Source: an uncultured Verrucomicrobiota bacterium
Lineage (GTDB): Bacteria > Verrucomicrobiota > Verrucomicrobiia > Opitutales > Opitutaceae
NCBI GenBank assembly: GCA_913058185.1
Contig: CAJXQX010000042.1
Location: forward strand, 1 to 34,886
Reading direction: 5' to 3'
DNA: 34,886 nucleotides
The notes under the pieces are model-generated. The model did not search any database. It was not told where the DNA came from and saw nothing but the letters and a program-made list of their open reading frames with translations. Positions 25,461-33,403 of the stretch are shown piece after piece (position 1 is the stretch's first letter; each line of letters opens with the position of its first letter). A program made the position numbers and the translations under genes.

Positions 25461-26630
25461 TCAGGAGAGACCTAGGAATTTTGCTAGGTCCTTGACCGAC
25501 GGCATGAGACGATGAGGACGCGGACAACGGCGTCCGACGACCTTTAGTTTTTCGGTTTTGCGGTCGGCCTTGAGATCGGCGTGGCCGATGAGTTTGTCGC
25601 CGGCGAGCAATGGTAGGGCGTAGTAACCACGCAGGCGTTTGGCCGCAGGCGTATAGACTTCCCACGTGTATTCGTAGTCCCAGAGCCGTTTCACCAAGGG
25701 ACGATCGATGATCAACGGGTCGAGTGGGGCGAGTAAGCGGACCTCGTTCGGCGGATCGATCTGACCGGCGGAGGCGGCCTCCAGGAGGGGCAAATCGGAG
25801 CGAAGACAATAAACGGGTTTACCGTCGTCGATGGCCACCGGTTGAACTTCGTCGAGCTCTGTGCGCTTGAGGGGCACGAGCCGGTGTTGCTTCAGCTTGA
25901 GACGCGCGACCCATTGATCGATGGCTTTGGCGGTGGGTTTGGGCGCATTGAGAATGGCGGCGGGGACGATGCGTTCCGGCAGGTCGTAGATGCGACGGCC
26001 TTTGATTCGCCGCGAGATCAGGAGACGACCGTGACCGAGCAATTTATCCATCACCACTTTGACTAGTCGCGAATTGTTCCAGCCATTGGAGGCGCGAGAA
26101 TCGTCGGCGATGTGTTCGGATCCGAGGCTCCCGCGTGCGGTGACTTCGGCGATGATACGATTGGCTAGGCGTTTTTCGGGAGCCGTTAGTTTGCCCATCC
26201 AACTGCCGGGAGTGCGGGCCCGATGGGCAATTTTTGAGTGAAAATAAGGCCAATCGCTGATGGGAAAAACGGCGAGCACCCCACGACCGGGATGGAAGTG
26301 TTCGAAGGCGGTGCGTTTCTCGGCCGGTAGGGTCGGCTGATCGAGGGGATCGTCGTCACGCACGCCGTAGAGGTGTTCGTGCAGATCACTTTCGGCGTAG
26401 TCGATGACGCGGTTGCGAAGAATATGTTCGTGCATCCGCCCACATACGTTGAGGGGGTCGATCTGCACGAAGCCGAGGTGGACGAGCACCTCGGTTATCG
26501 TGGCGGTGGGTTCCACCAAGCCGGTGGCGCTTAAGGCGAAGCGTCGGGCGGCGGCTCGGGTGATGGGGAGAACGCTATTCGGCTTCGAGTCGCACACTCT
26601 TGTAGTTATGGATGTCGATGAGGTTGCCAT
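25461..26630 (-). CDS. YcaQ/AlkX-type DNA glycosylase (winged-helix, HTH_42)
   Basis: This protein of up to 389 residues belongs to the HTH_42/YcaQ family (PF06224), DNA glycosylases that remove alkylated bases and can unhook interstrand crosslinks. The catalytic signature of the AlkX branch, Gln-x-Asp, is visible in FVQIDPLNVCGRMHEHIL (residues about 55-72). Other family blocks are WPYFHSKIAHRA, RLLAPLDPLIIDRPLVKRLWDYEYTWEVYTPAAKR (in parts) and GYYALPLLAGDKLIGHADLKADR. The start is uncertain: ATG 26630 or GTG 26597. Both overlap the end of the upstream binding-protein gene (stop at 26575) by 23-56 bases, suggesting coupled translation. The specific lesion repaired is inferred from family. 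Confidence 0.85.
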   Translation of the reverse strand: MATSSTSITTRVCDSKPNSVLPITRAAARRFALSATGLVEPTATITEVLVHLGFVQIDPLNVCGRMHEHILRNRVIDYAESDLHEHLYGVRDDDPLDQPTLPAEKRTAFEHFHPGRGVLAVFPISDWPYFHSKIAHRARTPGSWMGKLTAPEKRLANRIIAEVTARGSLGSEHIADDSRASNGWNNSRLVKVVMDKLLGHGRLLISRRIKGRRIYDLPERIVPAAILNAPKPTAKAIDQWVARLKLKQHRLVPLKRTELDEVQPVAIDDGKPVYCLRSDLPLLEAASAGQIDPPNEVRLLAPLDPLIIDRPLVKRLWDYEYTWEVYTPAAKRLRGYYALPLLAGDKLIGHADLKADRKTEKLKVVGRRCPRPHRLMPSVKDLAKFLGLS

Positions 26631-28203
26631 GCCAGCCTTTGACTTCCGGCTGCTTCAATCTCGAGTTTACGTAAAAGTAAATGGGGGCGATGGGGGACTC
26701 ATCCATGAGGATCTGTTCGGCTTCGCGGTAGAGATCGAAACGCGCCTGGGGATCGATGGCGTAGCGGGCTTCATTGACGAGGCGACCGTAGTCATCGTTA
26801 GCCCAACCGGTTTGGTTGTTGCCGCTGTCGGACAGCATGAGGTCGAGGAATGTCGAGGCATCGATGTAGTCACCCACCCAGGCCATGCGGGCGATGGTAT
26901 AGTCGCCGTCCCGCATGGAGTTAGATTGGACTTTGGATTCTTGGTTGTAGAGGCCGATGTTGATACCGAGATTTTCGCGCCACATTTGCTGGATGGCTTC
27001 GGCAATTCGACGATGGCCATCGGACGTATTGAATAAGATCTCGAGTTCAGGGAAGCCTTCACCTCCGGGGAATCCGGCTTCAGCCAGCAGACGGCGTGCT
27101 TCGGCAAAGTCGCCGTGTAGCATATCACCCGCGGTGTATCCCGCGGTGTCGGGAGGGGTGAGACCGCGAGCGGGGATTTGACCGCCGAGAGTGACCTTGT
27201 CGACGAGCTGCTCCCGGTTGATGGCGAGAGAGAGGGCGCGGCGCACTCGGACGTCATTGAGCGGTGCTTTCCGAATGTTGAACCGGTAATAGTAAGTCGC
27301 GAGAATCGTGTTTTGGCTGATGAATTTATTCAGCGCAGGGTCATTGTTATAAACGGCTAGCTTATCGATCGGAACGCCGGTGGTCACATGGAGTTGTCCG
27401 GAACGGAAGGCGGCCTCTTCGCTGGAAGTGCTTTCGATAGGGTAGAAGCGGATTTCGTTTAAGCCGACTTCGGCGGCGTCCCAGTAGGTCGGTGACTTGG
27501 TGACGCTGATGACTTGGTTGGGTTTCCATTCGTTGAGCACGAACATGCCGTTACCGACGAGGTTGCCGGGGCGAGTCCAGCGGGACCCACGCTGATCCAT
27601 GGCACCGTGAGCTTCGATGGTCGCCTGATGCACGGGATACCAGGAGCTGTGGGCGGCGAGTCCGGGCAGGTAGGGCACGGGGTAGGCGAGTTTAATTTGC
27701 AGGGTGTGGTCGTCGACGACCGTGACACCTACGGTGGAGAAGTCTTCGGTCTTGCCGGCGATGAAATCCTCGGCGCCTTCGATGCAGAACAACATATACG
27801 CGTATTCGGAGGCCATCTTGGGCGACAGCATGCGTTGATAAGCGTAGGCAAAATCATGGGCGGTCACGGGGTCGCCGTTGGACCACTTGGCATTGGATCG
27901 AAGATGGAACGTCCAAGTCTTGATGTCCTCGGAAGCTTCCCAATGCGTTGCAACTCCGGGGATGGGGGTGGCATCGACGGGATCGTAGCTCGCGAGACCC
28001 TCGAAGAGCGAGAGCACGATATTAAAGTCCTGCAGGCTGTTGATGACGTGCGGGTCCAGGTCGGAGGGCTCGACGAGGTTTCCGAAATGGAGGACACCGT
28101 CGCGGGTGCCGCTATCGATGGCGGCTTCGCGGGAGCCGCATCCCATTATGAACGGCAGGGCGAGGAGACCGAGGATGAAGGGGAGGGGGGAACTAATTCG
28201 CAT
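26575..28203 (-). CDS. Oligopeptide ABC transporter substrate-binding lipoprotein
   Basis: This 542-residue solute-binding protein family 5 (OppA-like) member has a lipoprotein signal with lipobox LPFIMGC (Cys near residue 22), so it is anchored to a membrane facing the periplasm. Family blocks include GNLVEPSDLDPHVINS, LFEGLASYDP, SNAKWSNGDPVTAHDFAYAYQRMLSP, DVRVRRALSLAINREQLV and SPIAPIYFYVNSRL. I chose ATG 28203 because the signal peptide starts there; a GTG at 28227 gives a longer N-terminus. No permease or ATPase genes are adjacent, so it is an orphan that must use a transporter encoded elsewhere. It binds peptides or similar solutes by family; the ligand is unknown. Confidence 0.88.
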   Translation of the reverse strand: MRISSPLPFILGLLALPFIMGCGSREAAIDSGTRDGVLHFGNLVEPSDLDPHVINSLQDFNIVLSLFEGLASYDPVDATPIPGVATHWEASEDIKTWTFHLRSNAKWSNGDPVTAHDFAYAYQRMLSPKMASEYAYMLFCIEGAEDFIAGKTEDFSTVGVTVVDDHTLQIKLAYPVPYLPGLAAHSSWYPVHQATIEAHGAMDQRGSRWTRPGNLVGNGMFVLNEWKPNQVISVTKSPTYWDAAEVGLNEIRFYPIESTSSEEAAFRSGQLHVTTGVPIDKLAVYNNDPALNKFISQNTILATYYYRFNIRKAPLNDVRVRRALSLAINREQLVDKVTLGGQIPARGLTPPDTAGYTAGDMLHGDFAEARRLLAEAGFPGGEGFPELEILFNTSDGHRRIAEAIQQMWRENLGINIGLYNQESKVQSNSMRDGDYTIARMAWVGDYIDASTFLDLMLSDSGNNQTGWANDDYGRLVNEARYAIDPQARFDLYREAEQILMDESPIAPIYFYVNSRLKQPEVKGWHGNLIDIHNYKSVRLEAE

Positions 28204-28283
28204 GGGACGAAAAGAATGTGAGGTCACGGTCGGCGCAATGAAGTCTCACCGAATCCAGCCAAATTTGAGCGAGGTAAGTAAAC

Positions 28284-29108
28284 TTACTCGGAGACAGGCT
28301 CCGGCAGGAGTGCGTTGAGCTCGTCGAGGCGGGATTGAAGGTCCGTGATTCGGTTGGCCAATTTCTCTTCAAGCTTCTTGCGCTCGGCCGAGGTGATTAC
28401 GCTGCCTTTGCTGGCATCCTTTAGGACGTTGGCGGGGAGGGTGAGAATACGGGTTAAGATGCCGGAGTTTTCGAAAGAGCTCACGTAAAGTGCGGACACC
28501 TCTTGTGCGAGAATCATGGAGTCGCGGGAAATGGCCTGAGAGGTGCGCAGTTGGCGATTCAACGTCTCACTCTTGGCGAGCTCCGAAGTCAATACCACGG
28601 AGAGTTGATCGTTGATGACGGCCGAGATCTCTTGGACGGCGGCGCGGGTGCGCACGGAGTCGGAACTGAGGTTTTCGAGGAGTGGCTCGATCCGCTGGGC
28701 GAGACGGTCGGAGACTTTGTCGATTTGGGCATTTTCCTGGCGGGCGGCATCCTCGACGGACTGGGGTAATTCGTTAAACGGCTGCATTTTGGCGGCGATG
28801 GTATCGGCGAGTTGATCCATACGCGCGGTATTGGCGTCCTCAACTTCTTGGTCGTTCATGAATAGATTCGATGAGCGCTGTGCGATGGCGTCTTGGAGCA
28901 GTTGGTTGAGGGCGGTGATTTGCGCTTGAGTGGCTTGGGTCGCGGCCCGGAACTGGGAGTTGGTCTCGGATCGGAGGGAGGAGAGCTCCTCTTGCTGGGT
29001 GGTGGCCATCTGACTGACGGTTTGAGTGTGGAGCCAGTAGCCCACGCCACCGATCAGAATCAGGGTGACGATGATGGCGGGCAGTTGGTCCTTTAGTTTA
29101 TTCAACAT
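28284..29108 (-). CDS. Membrane-anchored coiled-coil protein, hypothetical
   Basis: The product of 274 residues starts with a single transmembrane helix (LPAIIVTLILIGGVGYWL, residues about 8-25) after a short basic N-terminus. The rest is almost wholly polar and helical, rich in Gln, Glu, Ser and Leu with heptad-like spacing. Examples are QMATTQQEELSSLRSETN and ITALNQLLQDAIAQR, and the C-terminal coiled coil is LEEKLANRITDLQSRLDELN. It would protrude into the periplasm as a coiled coil, or stay in the cytoplasm if inverted. I do not recognise a family. Start chosen at ATG 29108. The next upstream gene on the plus strand diverges from it. Confidence 0.7.
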   Translation of the reverse strand: MLNKLKDQLPAIIVTLILIGGVGYWLHTQTVSQMATTQQEELSSLRSETNSQFRAATQATQAQITALNQLLQDAIAQRSSNLFMNDQEVEDANTARMDQLADTIAAKMQPFNELPQSVEDAARQENAQIDKVSDRLAQRIEPLLENLSSDSVRTRAAVQEISAVINDQLSVVLTSELAKSETLNRQLRTSQAISRDSMILAQEVSALYVSSFENSGILTRILTLPANVLKDASKGSVITSAERKKLEEKLANRITDLQSRLDELNALLPEPVSE

Positions 29109-29211
29109 AGTGCTGCGGAGCCTGACGGACGGCGGTCCGATTGCAATCACTCCAGCTGAAGCGGGTTTGCGTTTGAACTGGTCGGTCAGAGATGCGCACG
29201 ATCCGTTTTAC

Positions 29212-29520
29212 ATGAGCTTAAATCGCAGCGAACAAATGATGGGTGACTACGTGGATGAGAATCCGGAGGAGCTGCGGTTTTGGCAGGACAAGGTGAAGCG
29301 CTTCGCCAAGGAATCGCGAGACCGCCACACGGCGGCGACGGGATTGGCGGAGGAATTATGGGCGTATTTCAAGGAACGGTCCGAAGTGGTTCCTTCGTTC
29401 AGAGAAATGGCTGCCAGTGATAATGATCGTCCCACGAGCATGCGGAATTTGGCTGATTATTGGCTGCGACTTTGGGCGCCGCTGCCGCCGAAGAAGAAAA
29501 AGAAACCCTGGCCGGGCTGA
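29212..29520 (+). CDS. Hypothetical charged 102-residue protein
   Basis: From ATG 29212 the frame encodes 102 residues, strongly charged and helical (DENPEELRFWQDKVKRFAKESRDRH, in parts; AEELWAYFKERSEVVPSFREMA), ending in a basic tail (PPKKKKKPWPG). There is no signal peptide or membrane helix. A longer open frame begins at 29065 but overlaps the divergent gene. I do not recognise a family. The compact, charge-balanced composition and lack of repeats suggest a real gene. It precedes the PhoH-like gene by 99 bases, and its function is unknown. Confidence 0.55.
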   Translation: MSLNRSEQMMGDYVDENPEELRFWQDKVKRFAKESRDRHTAATGLAEELWAYFKERSEVVPSFREMAASDNDRPTSMRNLADYWLRLWAPLPPKKKKKPWPG

Positions 29521-29619
29521 TTGGGTGGTTTGGAGGGCAGATCACGGCATAAAATGTCCCCAAAACGGTATTCGTTTGTTTACAATATTGGGGAATTGCT
29601 CACATGTTATCCCCAAGTA

Positions 29620-31140
29620 ATGGGAACCCTCACCGGAGCTACGGCACCTAAAAAATCTCGCGGTAAGAAGACGAAGAAGGCGATCAAGACCTTCGTCTTG
29701 GACACCAACGTCTTACTTCACGATCCGCACTCGATTTTCAAATTCCAAGAGCACCATCTAGCCATCCCGGTTGAGGTGCTGGAGGAACTGGATGCGATCA
29801 AGTCCGAGCAGTCAACCGAGCGCGGTCGTAACGCCCGCCGAGTCCATCGGATTCTGCAGGAGCTGTTGCCGGATTCACATTCGTTGCTCGAGGGCGTGCG
29901 CCTTTCCACCGGCGGAACATTGTCGGTCATTATCAACCGTTACTTCGCGGAGAATAATATGTCCTCTCCGGCCATGCAGCGGCTCACCGCAGTGCTCAAT
30001 GATCCGAAGAAGAAGGACAACCGTATCATCGCGTGTGCGCTCTTCGTGCAGGAACAGTCAGATCCGCCGACGATTTTGGTAACCAAGGACGTCAATGTGC
30101 AGCTCAAAGCGCGGGCGGTGGGTTTGGAGTCGGAGGATTACCTTAATGACAAAGTTCCCGAGCAGTCCGACGAAGAGGATGGCTATCGGGAATTCCCCAT
30201 TTCGCTTTACGAATTACAGCGTTTTTGTTCGGAAGGAAATCTCGAGGTTGGCGAGACGGTGGAAGGTCAGCCGGACTTTGTGCTCAACGAATACGTGCTG
30301 CTCCGTTCGGATGAAGATAAGACCATGCCCGCGCGTTACGTGGGCAATGGCGTGGTGCGGCGCTTGCGGATCCCGGACTCGGTCAAGGCTCCCGGCGGCA
30401 TACCGATCCGCGCGCGCAATCTCGAACAGCAGTTTTTCATGGATGCGCTGCTCGACGACTCGATCTCGTTGATCACGTGTTTCGGCAAAGCAGGCACGGG
30501 CAAGACGCTCATCTCTACCGTGTGCGCCATCTCTCAAGTGATGGACCCAAGTGGGCCTTACGATGGGGTTTCGATTTCCCGTCCGGTGATTGCTCTCGGC
30601 AAGGATATTGGATTTCTTCCCGGCACATTGGAGGAGAAGATGCAGCCCTGGTTGCAGCCCTATTACGATGCGCTCGAGGTGTTGATGCCTTCCAAGCCCC
30701 CCAAAGATCCTCAGTTCGCGGCCAAAAAAGTAGCGAAGCAGAAGAGGCGTAAACTGAACGATGCGCCGGCGTTTGAGCCAAGTTCGCACTCGGGAGGGCC
30801 CGGTAAACCCTATGACCGTCTGATTAATAGCGGGGTGGTGGAGATTGAGGCGCTCTGCTTCATTCGCGGCCGCTCAATCGCGCGACGGTTCTTCATTTTG
30901 GATGAAGCCCAGCAATTGACGCCGCACGAGGTGAAGACAGTGATTACCCGTATTTCGGAAGGCTCAAAAATCGTCCTGATCGGTGACCCTGCGCAGATCG
31001 ATAATCCTTACGTCGATTCCCGCAGTAACGGTTTGGTCTATTGCCACAATCGCATGAAGAATCACGCTGTCTCAGCTCACGTAAAACTGAGCAAAGGAGA
31101 GCGCTCTGAGCTCGCGGAACTCGCGGCGGATCTGCTCTAG
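29620..31140 (+). CDS. PIN-PhoH protein (PhoH2-like ATPase/RNA helicase)
   Basis: This protein of 506 residues joins an N-terminal PIN domain to a C-terminal PhoH ATPase, as in PhoH2 proteins described as RNA helicase-nucleases. The PIN part has FVLDTNVLLHDP, PVEVLEELDAIK, KKDNRIIACAL and TILVTKDVNVQLKA, holding the acidic metal ligands. The PhoH part has Walker A CFGKAGTGKTLIS, the PhoH block FFILDEAQQLTPHEVKTVITR (Walker B with DEAQ) and KIVLIGDPAQIDNPY. I chose ATG 29620 because the PIN domain starts shortly after; an in-frame ATG at 29554 is possible. The gene is complete. It stands alone; a weak AACCCGC/GCGGGTT hairpin lies downstream at 31158-31190. Confidence 0.92.
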   Translation: MGTLTGATAPKKSRGKKTKKAIKTFVLDTNVLLHDPHSIFKFQEHHLAIPVEVLEELDAIKSEQSTERGRNARRVHRILQELLPDSHSLLEGVRLSTGGTLSVIINRYFAENNMSSPAMQRLTAVLNDPKKKDNRIIACALFVQEQSDPPTILVTKDVNVQLKARAVGLESEDYLNDKVPEQSDEEDGYREFPISLYELQRFCSEGNLEVGETVEGQPDFVLNEYVLLRSDEDKTMPARYVGNGVVRRLRIPDSVKAPGGIPIRARNLEQQFFMDALLDDSISLITCFGKAGTGKTLISTVCAISQVMDPSGPYDGVSISRPVIALGKDIGFLPGTLEEKMQPWLQPYYDALEVLMPSKPPKDPQFAAKKVAKQKRRKLNDAPAFEPSSHSGGPGKPYDRLINSGVVEIEALCFIRGRSIARRFFILDEAQQLTPHEVKTVITRISEGSKIVLIGDPAQIDNPYVDSRSNGLVYCHNRMKNHAVSAHVKLSKGERSELAELAADLL

Positions 31141-31226
31141 CCTTTAGCTCAAGACTTAACCCGCAACGTGTCGTTGCCCCTGCGCGGGTTCGACGTCTCT
31201 ACCGATTTTGATTAATCCCCTTAAAT

Positions 31227-31531
31227 ATGATTCAAGTAATTGCCTCCATTGCCTACGACCAGACCAAGAGTGACGAACTGCGCGAGGTTCTCGAATGGGT
31301 CGTGCCACTGGTGCTGGCTGAAAAGGGCTGTCACAAATACCTCCCGGCCGTGGACTGTCCGATGGACTTGTCCGCTCAAGAAATGGACTCCGGTGTCTTC
31401 ACCATGGTGGAGGAATGGGACGACGAAGGTGCCTGCGGGCACACCTCGCAGCTCCTCACATGGATGAGTTTCGCGCGAAGATTAAAGGCATCGTCTCCGG
31501 TGCTACTCTGAAGGTCCTAAAAGATTTTTGA
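31227..31531 (+). pseudogene. Antibiotic biosynthesis monooxygenase-like protein, frameshifted
   Basis: The frame begins MIQVIASIAYDQTKSDELRE and continues with LVLAEKGCHKYLPAVD and VFTMVEEWDDE, the pattern of small ABM-domain monooxygenases such as YgiN-like quinol monooxygenases. After DDEGA the frame turns unrelated and stops at 31511. Adding one C near 31428-31430 restores LRAHLAAPHMDEFRAKIKG and a natural end VSGATLKVLKDF at TGA 31529-31531, 101 residues in total, as is usual. The lost base removes the last beta strand in the current sequence, so the product is probably non-functional unless this is a consensus error. ABM proteins oxidise quinol-like compounds without cofactor; the substrate here is unknown. 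Confidence 0.8.
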
Positions 31532-31564
31532 ATAGGTCGGTCCATCCCTACCTTTGGGTGAATC

Positions 31565-33067
31565 TTACTTGAGCTCGGCGTCGAGCAGTGCTTTGAGTTC
31601 TGCCGTTTTGGCGGGATAGCGGGTCGCGAGATTGGTGCGCTCTTTGGGGTCCTCGGGGAGATAAAAGAGGGCGCCGGTTTCGGGAATCGGTTCGAAGTGA
31701 TTGGTGCCGATACGGAGGCGGTCCCGGACCCGTCCTGGTTGGTGATATTTCCAATCTCCGGCGCGGATGGATTTTGCGCCGACGCCTTGTTGGACGACAT
31801 GTTCGCGACCGTTATTGTCGCGACCGAGGAATGCCTCGATTTGGTTCTGACTATCCGAGGCGCGACCGGTGGGAACCGTGGCTCCGGTGAGGGAGGCGAG
31901 ACTAGCGAGTAGGTCGACTTGGCTTACGATGGCATCCGAGAGGCCGGGTTGAACGGTGCCGGGCCAGCTCACGATTGTCGGCATACGGGTGCCGCCCTCC
32001 CAGACACTGTATTTGCCGCCCTGCCAAGGACCGGCTGGCTGGTGGTCACCGTTCTTTTCCCAAGCACCGTCATAGTAGCCGTCGAAGAGCACGGGACCGT
32101 TATCGCTGGAGAAGATGATCAAAGTTTTTTCGGTTAGGCCGAGCTCTTCGATTGTTTCCATGATGCGACCGATGCCCCAATCCATTTGGACTACGGCATC
32201 CCCGCGAACGCCTAGACTGGTGGAGCCGAGAAAACGGGGGTGAGGAATACGAGGCACGTGGTTCTCGTGCATGGCATAGAACATAAAGAAAGGCTTTTCC
32301 TGATTGTCGGTGATGAAATCGATGGCCTTGCCGAGGAACTCGTCTGGCATCTCCTCATCGGTCCAAAGCGCATCTGCGCCGCCGTCCATCCAGCCGATCC
32401 GGCTGGTGCCATCGACGATGGTTTTGGCGTGTTGTTCATCGGCTTGGTTTTTAAGTAAGTGAGGGTGGGAGAGGCCGGTGACTTTATCGCCGACCTGAGC
32501 TTCGTAGCTCACGCTGACAGGATCGTTGGGATCGAGGCCGACGATGTATCCGTTTTCGATAAATACGGTGGGGACGCGATCACCGGTTGCAGCCATGTGG
32601 AACGAGTAATCGAAACCGAGTTGTTTGGGGCCGGGCGTGATTTCATGGTTCCAATCAAGGGGGTCCGTAGCCGAGCCGAGTCCGAGATGCCACTTGCCGA
32701 CTAGCGCGGTGGCGTAGCCGACGGATTTGAGCACGGAAGGAATCGTCGGTTTGGCAGGATCGATGATAAGCGGGGCATTGCCGGGAAGAATCTGCGCCTT
32801 CTCGTTGCGGAACGGATACTCACCGGTGAGCAAAGAGTAGCGGGAAGGCGTGCAGGTGGACGCACTGGCGTAAGCCGCAGTGAAACGCACTCCGTTAGCC
32901 GCCAACTTATCTAGGCTCGGTGTATCAATCGCCTCGGCGCCGTAGCTACTCAGGTCACCGTAGCCCACATCGTCGGCGTAGATGATTATAATATTGGGTT
33001 TGGCCGCTCCTGTGGTGAGCACACCGAGGAGCAGAGCAGCGAGAAGGGTAATGAAAGGAAGCTTCAT
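31565..33067 (-). CDS. Exported sulfatase (arylsulfatase family)
   Basis: This protein of 500 residues starts with a signal peptide (FITLLAALLLGVLTTGAA). It is a type I sulfatase (PF00884). The metal-binding pair occurs in IIIYADDVGYGD (Asp32, Asp33) and the CxPSR formylglycine site in STCTPSRYSLLTG (Cys72 counted from ATG 33067). Also present are VGKWHLG, the IIFSSDNGP metal site and the GGKYSVWEGGTRMPTIVSWPG block. The Cys must be converted to formylglycine by a maturase not in this window. It probably removes sulfate from a glycan or aryl sulfate outside the cytoplasm. A LacI-type palindrome sits 72 bases upstream of the start. Confidence 0.92.
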   Translation of the reverse strand: MKLPFITLLAALLLGVLTTGAAKPNIIIIYADDVGYGDLSSYGAEAIDTPSLDKLAANGVRFTAAYASASTCTPSRYSLLTGEYPFRNEKAQILPGNAPLIIDPAKPTIPSVLKSVGYATALVGKWHLGLGSATDPLDWNHEITPGPKQLGFDYSFHMAATGDRVPTVFIENGYIVGLDPNDPVSVSYEAQVGDKVTGLSHPHLLKNQADEQHAKTIVDGTSRIGWMDGGADALWTDEEMPDEFLGKAIDFITDNQEKPFFMFYAMHENHVPRIPHPRFLGSTSLGVRGDAVVQMDWGIGRIMETIEELGLTEKTLIIFSSDNGPVLFDGYYDGAWEKNGDHQPAGPWQGGKYSVWEGGTRMPTIVSWPGTVQPGLSDAIVSQVDLLASLASLTGATVPTGRASDSQNQIEAFLGRDNNGREHVVQQGVGAKSIRAGDWKYHQPGRVRDRLRIGTNHFEPIPETGALFYLPEDPKERTNLATRYPAKTAELKALLDAELK

Positions 33068-33403
33068 AGGGTAAGGGTGAATGAACACGCATTTACTCGA
33101 GTGCCAACCCACATCGCTGCCCCCGGCTCGATGGTTTACTGAAACGTTTTAGCCTCCTTCTCATCGGTGGTAAGGTGGTGACTGTATGCTCTTGGGACGC
33201 AGCGAATGACCTTTTGGGTCGTAAATCGCCGTGACTTCGTTCGCACCGGATGGAAACAGATTCCAATTTTAAAATGTAAAAATGCTTCGTCGCGGGAATT
33301 ACGTTCCGGGGAGTGACTCAAATCGGAAACGCATTCTCCATTGGTCCGCTAAAAAACACTTCCCCGGGTGCGGCGCAGCAAAAAATTACCCCCACCAGTA
33401 ACC
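33068..33403. other. Intergenic region upstream of the sulfatase
   Basis: These 336 bases separate the sulfatase gene from the divergent spermidine-synthase-like pseudogene. Apart from the palindrome at 33139-33152 I see no gene, RNA or repeat. Confidence 0.6.
33139..33152 (-). promoter_or_regulatory. LacI-family-type operator upstream of the sulfatase
   Basis: CTGAAACGTTTTAG is an imperfect palindrome centred on CG, with 6 of 7 pairs matching. This form (close to TGAAACGTTTCA) is typical of LacI/GalR-family operators. It lies about 72 bases upstream of the sulfatase start, fitting sugar-responsive control. No LacI gene is in the window. Confidence 0.5.

Noticed and set aside
25274-25495. 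Frame encoding an Arg-Ser repeat protein
   Set aside because: The Arg-Ser run is only the translation of the CTCGTT microsatellite.
27514-28221. 235-codon Gly/Val-rich frame antisense to the peptide-binding protein
   Set aside because: Composition is that of a reverse-strand shadow; the sense gene is complete and clearly real.
31158-31190. AACCCGC/GCGGGTT hairpin after the phoH-like gene as a terminator
   Set aside because: Only 7 pairs with a branched loop and no T tract; too weak to list as a separate feature.
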